Positions 60,378-64,000 of a stretch of DNA of 64,000 nt are shown in pieces. The notes under the pieces are model-generated. The model saw only the letters and a program-made list of their open reading frames with translations. It was not told the origin of the DNA and ran no database searches. The DNA is from Pseudeuparius sepicola (Eukaryota > Arthropoda > Insecta > Coleoptera > Anthribidae), in the NCBI GenBank assembly GCA_963920635.1, contig OY987302.1:42163500-42227499 (forward strand), written 5' to 3'. The number at the start of each line of letters is the position of its first letter. Positions within the stretch are counted from its first letter, which is position 1. The position numbers and the translations under genes were made by a program.

Positions 60378-61670
60378 CGTACATACTTCTATAAAAGTGT
60401 CGCGTAAAATTGCGAGTTGCAACTTTACCCCATTGGGATAATTGCAAATCTGGAGTTGGTCTCTCAAGAGATTTTATAATTTTTCTGTCAATGAAGTCTT
60501 AAAAAGTTACCTTTCAAAATGTCCTGCACATTATTTTTCATTTTGTTTACTTAGAACACGCGAAGCACCGAGACAAATGTTGTAAAGGACGTGGCGACGC
60601 GTGCCACGCACTTGACTGGCTGGGACTGGGGCTCGAGAACCGAGAGCCCTCTCCTACGCTAAAATCGCGTATAGCGGAAGCAGACGACTCGGTCCGATCG
60701 CGCGCCTTTCTTCCCGGAATCCCGGCTCAAATATTCGTAGCCGCCAAGCGACGATTTTAAGTTATTGTAAGGTATTGCTTAGTACATTATTGGCAGGGGG
60801 CGCTTCGGCAATTTAATTAGGAAGGAACAAGGAAGTAAAATATGGAATATATAGCAGTCGCGGAACAAAATTATTTTTTCTGACGCCTTCTACAAGAATT
60901 GTATGAAATGACTACGTTCAGCAACGGATTACCTGCACATAGAGAATAAGTAGGCAAAGTTATTTTTTAACAGTAAAATATAAAATGATGAGAGTAGACT
61001 TTTTGTATTAAGTGTATATTTCTATTAAGAACTTTTCAACGCAAAGCGCTTTCGTCCTACGCCATCCTCAGTGCGTACTCGTCACTCGAGCTCAAGAGTA
61101 TTTCGCTACAAAATCGCACATCTAGATGTTGGTGAATCTTTGTCTACATGTTAAAAATTTTTTTTTTGAAGTGATCACAGGACATTGTTAAAACAGCATT
61201 TTTACATTTTAAAAATCAGAATTATTCAAAAATTCCACTTTTTGGGAAGGTTAAACGGCGTGCTTGCAAAATTATGTTTATAATTACACGGCTAACTTCA
61301 ATTATAAATATAAAATGTACTTTGCGATAACGTGTTTATTTTTACCCAAATGTATTAAAAATAATAAAAGTTGCCTATAATTACTACAAATATGACAACA
61401 TAATTTTACCTAAATTTAAACACTGCAATAAATTATGCAAAATCGTGCTATTTTTACTTGGTAATTTTAAATCGATTTTTTAACAGTGAAGAGGTGAATT
61501 CATACCTATCTCGCTGGTACTTAGTTCATTTCTTTTTGCATCTATATATTTATTTAATTTCTTGTTATGACTATATTCTTATTTAAAAATTCTGATTTTG
61601 ATCTAATATGTTGTAGAAGGAGTATTTATGGGTGATAGGATCGTTTTTGGAATGGAAACCACTTTTCTAA
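60378..61670. other. Anonymous DNA with a GC-rich island
   Basis: 60,585-60,745 is strikingly GC- and CpG-rich (GACGCGTGCCACGC, GGTCCGATCGCGCGCC) in an AT-rich background; no coding frame is seen. CATTATTGGCAGGGGGCGCT follows at about 60,787 and resembles a CTCF core. About 61,040-61,075 on the minus strand reads CTGAGGA...CGAAAGCGC, a possible third, eroded relative of the hammerhead-like motif. Confidence 0.4.
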
Positions 61671-61674
61671 AGTT

Positions 61675-61714
61675 GAGCGACGTTTCGATAATTATATTTA
61701 TCTTCCTCAGGACA
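61675..61714 (-). ncRNA. Hammerhead-ribozyme-like motif, copy 2
   Basis: On the minus strand: AGTGTC, CTGAGGA (61,710-61,704), one extra base, stem II GATAA/TTATC with a 6-base loop, then GAAACGTCG. Stem I does not pair here (GCTC instead of GACA). It lies about 100 bases before the Penelope-like fragment but on the opposite strand. That could be an inverted terminal copy, an arrangement known for 5'-truncated Penelope elements. Confidence 0.4.
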
Positions 61715-61799
61715 CTATAATTATGAGAATAACTTATTTTATGTATATAAACAAAAAGAAAGTTTTTCTGAAATACTAAAACAATTGTTAAACTCAAGT

Positions 61800-62180
61800 C
61801 TCGAAAAAAAAATCATTAAAATTGCATTCAAGAACAGTTGGAAACCATTTTGTCAGAAAATTAAAATCGAAAACTCAACAGAATTTTTGTCAAGTTGTTG
61901 TCTATAAAGTGCCCTGTCTTTTCGGCAACCGCTGTTACATTGGACAAACAGGTCGATTTCTAAAACAAAGAAAACGAATGTATGAACACAAAAATGATTG
62001 GTAACCATTATTTGATTAAAACAAATCCTACGGCTTTAGTGGAACATAATATAATGAACAGAGGGCATAATTTTTATTTCGAAAACGTTTCAATTTTAGG
62101 TACACAAATTAATTATAAAAAGCGGTTACTACTGGAAATGATAAGTATCAAGAGAGATAATAGTGCTATTAATAAGTAGA
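61800..62180 (+). pseudogene. Penelope-like element, GIY-YIG endonuclease end (5' part)
   Basis: 61,822-62,004 encodes VVYKVPC and NRCYIGQTGRFLKQRKRMYEH, the GIY-YIG nuclease core that Penelope-like retroelements carry after their reverse transcriptase. A one-base shift near 62,000 moves the frame to 61,982-62,179 (NPTALVEHNIMNRGHNFYFENV, NYKKRLLLEMISIKRDNSAINK), the usual C-terminal half. The reverse transcriptase is absent (5' truncation). The frame stops at TAG 62,177-62,179, just where the 1.54-kb element is inserted. The remaining C-terminus is at 63,721. Confidence 0.85.
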
Positions 62181-63720
62181 TAGTAGGCGAGCCCAAGAGG
62201 GGATTTTGGGATTTACTCAAGCGCGGCAGATTAACATATGGGGGATACCTTACACCCTGTTGAGTACCTCCACCATATCTAAGCCCTCTATACAGGGCCG
62301 CGCGTGTAGGGCAGCCGATCAGAATAGTAAAAAAAATCGATAGATGGATATACTCGAGCGCGTCAGATTAAGATATGATGTGTTAATCACATGCTGAAAA
62401 GTGTGCATTTCAATAATCTGGCAATTTGAGCGTGACGTGAGGGGGTGGGAGGGTCACAAACTTGTAAAAAAAAAACGTTACCTCGACTTTCTCGAGCGCG
62501 CTCGAATATTTTATTATTTTGAAGGCAATAATTCAAGGATGACGGGAAAAATATAATCTGCCGATTTCCACAAGCCGAAGTAACAAAAATCGTCGAAAAA
62601 GTTTAGCGCGTGCAGCTAGCTGCAGTGAAGCATGTATTCCCCACTACGCGCCTCTCTTTCCCTTTCACTCTTTCTCTCGCACCGTCCCCACACGCCAGTC
62701 ATCACGCCATCACAGCTGATCACAGCACTCGTGGTATTATGTGTACAGGGTTATTCAAACTCGATGTCCCTGGCCTATTATGGGCAAACGAAAAGAGAAA
62801 AAATATATCTGCTTCCGGGGTCTTAAATGGGACCAAACGAAGACTAAATTAAGATAAAATTGAGAATATTTGACAAACGACGCTCTGCGTCGCGGCGCCC
62901 TTCGAATTTTTTTTAACGAACGTACATTTTTTATTTGATATTTGAATAAACCTGCTTTTTATCTATAAGTTTTATTTTAGACGTTTTGTCAAATTTTGTT
63001 TAGTTTAAGAAATATAGGTAATAAAATATTTGAAAAGTCCACGTTCAACACCCTGTAATATAGAAAATAAATTATTAAGACCATATGTTTTATAGACAGA
63101 TATTCCTTAATTTTTAACAGACAACATATTTTTCTTAGAAAATGCAAATATTCATGAAAAAAAATTATGAAAACAATTTTTTTTTCAAACCGTCAGATTA
63201 AGAAAATCCCTCCATATAATCGTCAGATTATGGATCAACACGACCAGGACATCAAGCTGAACCGTCTATATGAAAATCTGACGCGCTCGAGTAAATCAAA
63301 ATGGCGATTTTTTTTTGCATTTTCAAAAAGCCGCCACGAGCTGGCGTCACATCCGAATCGTCAGTCTTTCGGGTTCACTTAACATCCCTTGTGAATATCT
63401 GAAGCGCTCGAGTAAATTTTTATTCTTCCCATTTTTAACCCTTCCGTACGGCCGCCCCCACCATGCAAACCGGCAGATTAACATAGAATACGTCATCGGA
63501 GACACGTGGGGCATATACACTATCAATATCTGACGCGCTGGAATATCTCCATGTAACTACTTTTTTTACATTTGTGAAAGCCTGTAGACGCTCCTCCCAC
63601 CGGTGGAAGAGTATATATCATATAACCTTTTTTTTCTTTCTACCATCTAATCTTCAAAATCCAATAGGTCCCCACGATGCTCGAGTAAATCCCCATTTAG
63701 CATTGTGGGCTCCCCTACTA
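62181..63720. mobile_element. 1.54-kb element with repeated subterminal motifs, inserted in the Penelope frame
   Basis: TAGTAGGCGAGCCCA at 62,181 is inverted at 63,706-63,720 (TGGGCTCCCCTACTA). AGA occurs on both sides (62,178-62,180 and 63,721-63,723), a likely 3-base target duplication. Next to the ends, variants of TACTCGAGCGCGTCAGATTA are repeated: 62,214, 62,351, 62,491 (left side) and 63,191, 63,221, 63,276, 63,398, 63,472, 63,529, 63,679 (right side). Both orientations are used and the sequence between them is unrelated. There is no transposase frame. The centre contains a younger 310-base MITE. The superfamily is not recognised. Confidence 0.8.
62746..63055. mobile_element. 310-base MITE nested in the motif-array element
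   Basis: CAGGGTTATTCAAAC at 62,746 faces GTTCAACACCCTG ending at 63,055, each flanked by TA (62,744-62,745 and 63,056-63,057). Terminal matching is only about 15 bases and imperfect. Confidence 0.6.
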
Positions 63721-63786
63721 AGAGAACTGACATTGAAAATGTAATTTCTGCCTATTTCAATATCATTGACCGGATACGATCTTAGC
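63721..63786 (+). pseudogene. Penelope-like element, C-terminal end (3' part)
   Basis: Directly after the inserted element a short frame reads RTDIENVISAYFNIID and stops at about 63,784. It fits as the continuation of the nuclease-domain C-terminus that ends ...NSAINK at 62,176. One codon at the junction is TAG, probably a mutated Lys codon. Confidence 0.75.
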
Positions 63787-63789
63787 TCG

Positions 63790-64000
63790 TGTTCTACCCA
63801 GGCATATTATGAGTCTCTTCCTTTCTATTTTTTTCTCAGCGGTTCTTGTGCTGTCCCCTCTTTTTTAATTTATCTGTTTTTACACAGTAGAATTCACCTC
63901 ATTTTATATCCTTCCTACACTCCGAATATTACTACTTACTATTATAGCAATAAGTTATTTGATTTTAATGTGATGAACATCCTTGTACGTAATATGTCAA
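63790..64000. other. Anonymous DNA to the window end
   Basis: T/C-rich sequence, possibly the 3' flank of the Penelope-like element. No gene. Confidence 0.3.

Noticed and set aside
58605..60441. Several mirrored frames of 60-92 codons
   Set aside because: Shadows of the 1.94-kb palindrome; each has an inverted partner.
62181..63720. CRISPR-like appearance of repeats around unrelated spacers
   Set aside because: Repeats vary, lie in both orientations at irregular spacing, and sit in an insect-type transposon; no cas-like genes.
1..64000. Host protein-coding exons
   Set aside because: I looked for frames with recognisable conserved motifs bounded by splice sites and found only mobile-element proteins; short or diverged exons could still be missed.

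Overview
This window is a transposon-dominated, AT-rich stretch of an animal nuclear genome, most likely an insect. The reasoning: every recognisable coding sequence belongs to a mobile-element family common in arthropods (Ty3/gypsy LTR element, Penelope-like element, LINE with restriction-like endonuclease, jockey-type LINE, piggyBac, Tc1/mariner). Two transposase introns are spliceosomal, and the gaps are filled with short inverted-repeat elements whose ends read TACAGGGTGT or similar. Motifs such as TAGGTACCTAC recur, as in several large insect genomes. I cannot name the order or species. I found no exon of a host protein, no rRNA gene, no canonical tRNA gene, no CRISPR array and nothing bacterial.

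Layout. 1-9,490: anonymous DNA with a degenerate 250-base tandem repeat, two foldback elements and a tRNA-like SINE head. 9,490-10,730 (-): decayed piggyBac transposase. 13,149-14,138: a foldback plus hairpin leading into arm 1 (14,100-18,520) of a large inverted duplication; arm 2 is at 41,591-45,928, about 23 kb away. Between the arms lie an endonuclease-bearing LINE 3' end (19,915-20,900), a jockey-like LINE 3' end (25,150-26,280, -), two arrays of a 10-base repeat (27,590-27,740 and 29,687-29,805), a 1.14-kb foldback (32,386-33,528), a Tc1 element with a frameshifted transposase (34,230-35,834), and several smaller foldbacks. 46,823-53,585: a complete LTR retrotransposon with almost identical LTRs and a 5-base target duplication, but with protease and most of the reverse transcriptase deleted. 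It is interrupted at the end of pol by a 3.3-kb DNA transposon (49,891-53,225). That transposon encodes a transposase that is intact once two introns are removed, and it also contains a 738-base foldback. 55,600-57,240: a hammerhead-like motif, a second copy of the endonuclease LINE and a GC-rich inverted-repeat element. 58,435-60,375: an almost pure 1.94-kb palindrome. 61,800-63,790: the GIY-YIG end of a Penelope-like element, split by a 1.54-kb element that carries repeated subterminal motifs.

How the parts relate. They do not form a pathway; the window is a stack of insertions whose order can partly be read. Two cases are resolved to the base: the DNA transposon inside the LTR element, and the motif-array element inside the Penelope reading frame. 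In both, the interrupted reading frame resumes on the far side. The most interesting signals are a hammerhead-ribozyme-like motif present twice with compensatory changes in its stem, the motif-array element, the GC-AG intron of the nested transposase, and the large inverted duplication. All comparisons were made by eye; percentages and boundaries are approximate unless stated otherwise.
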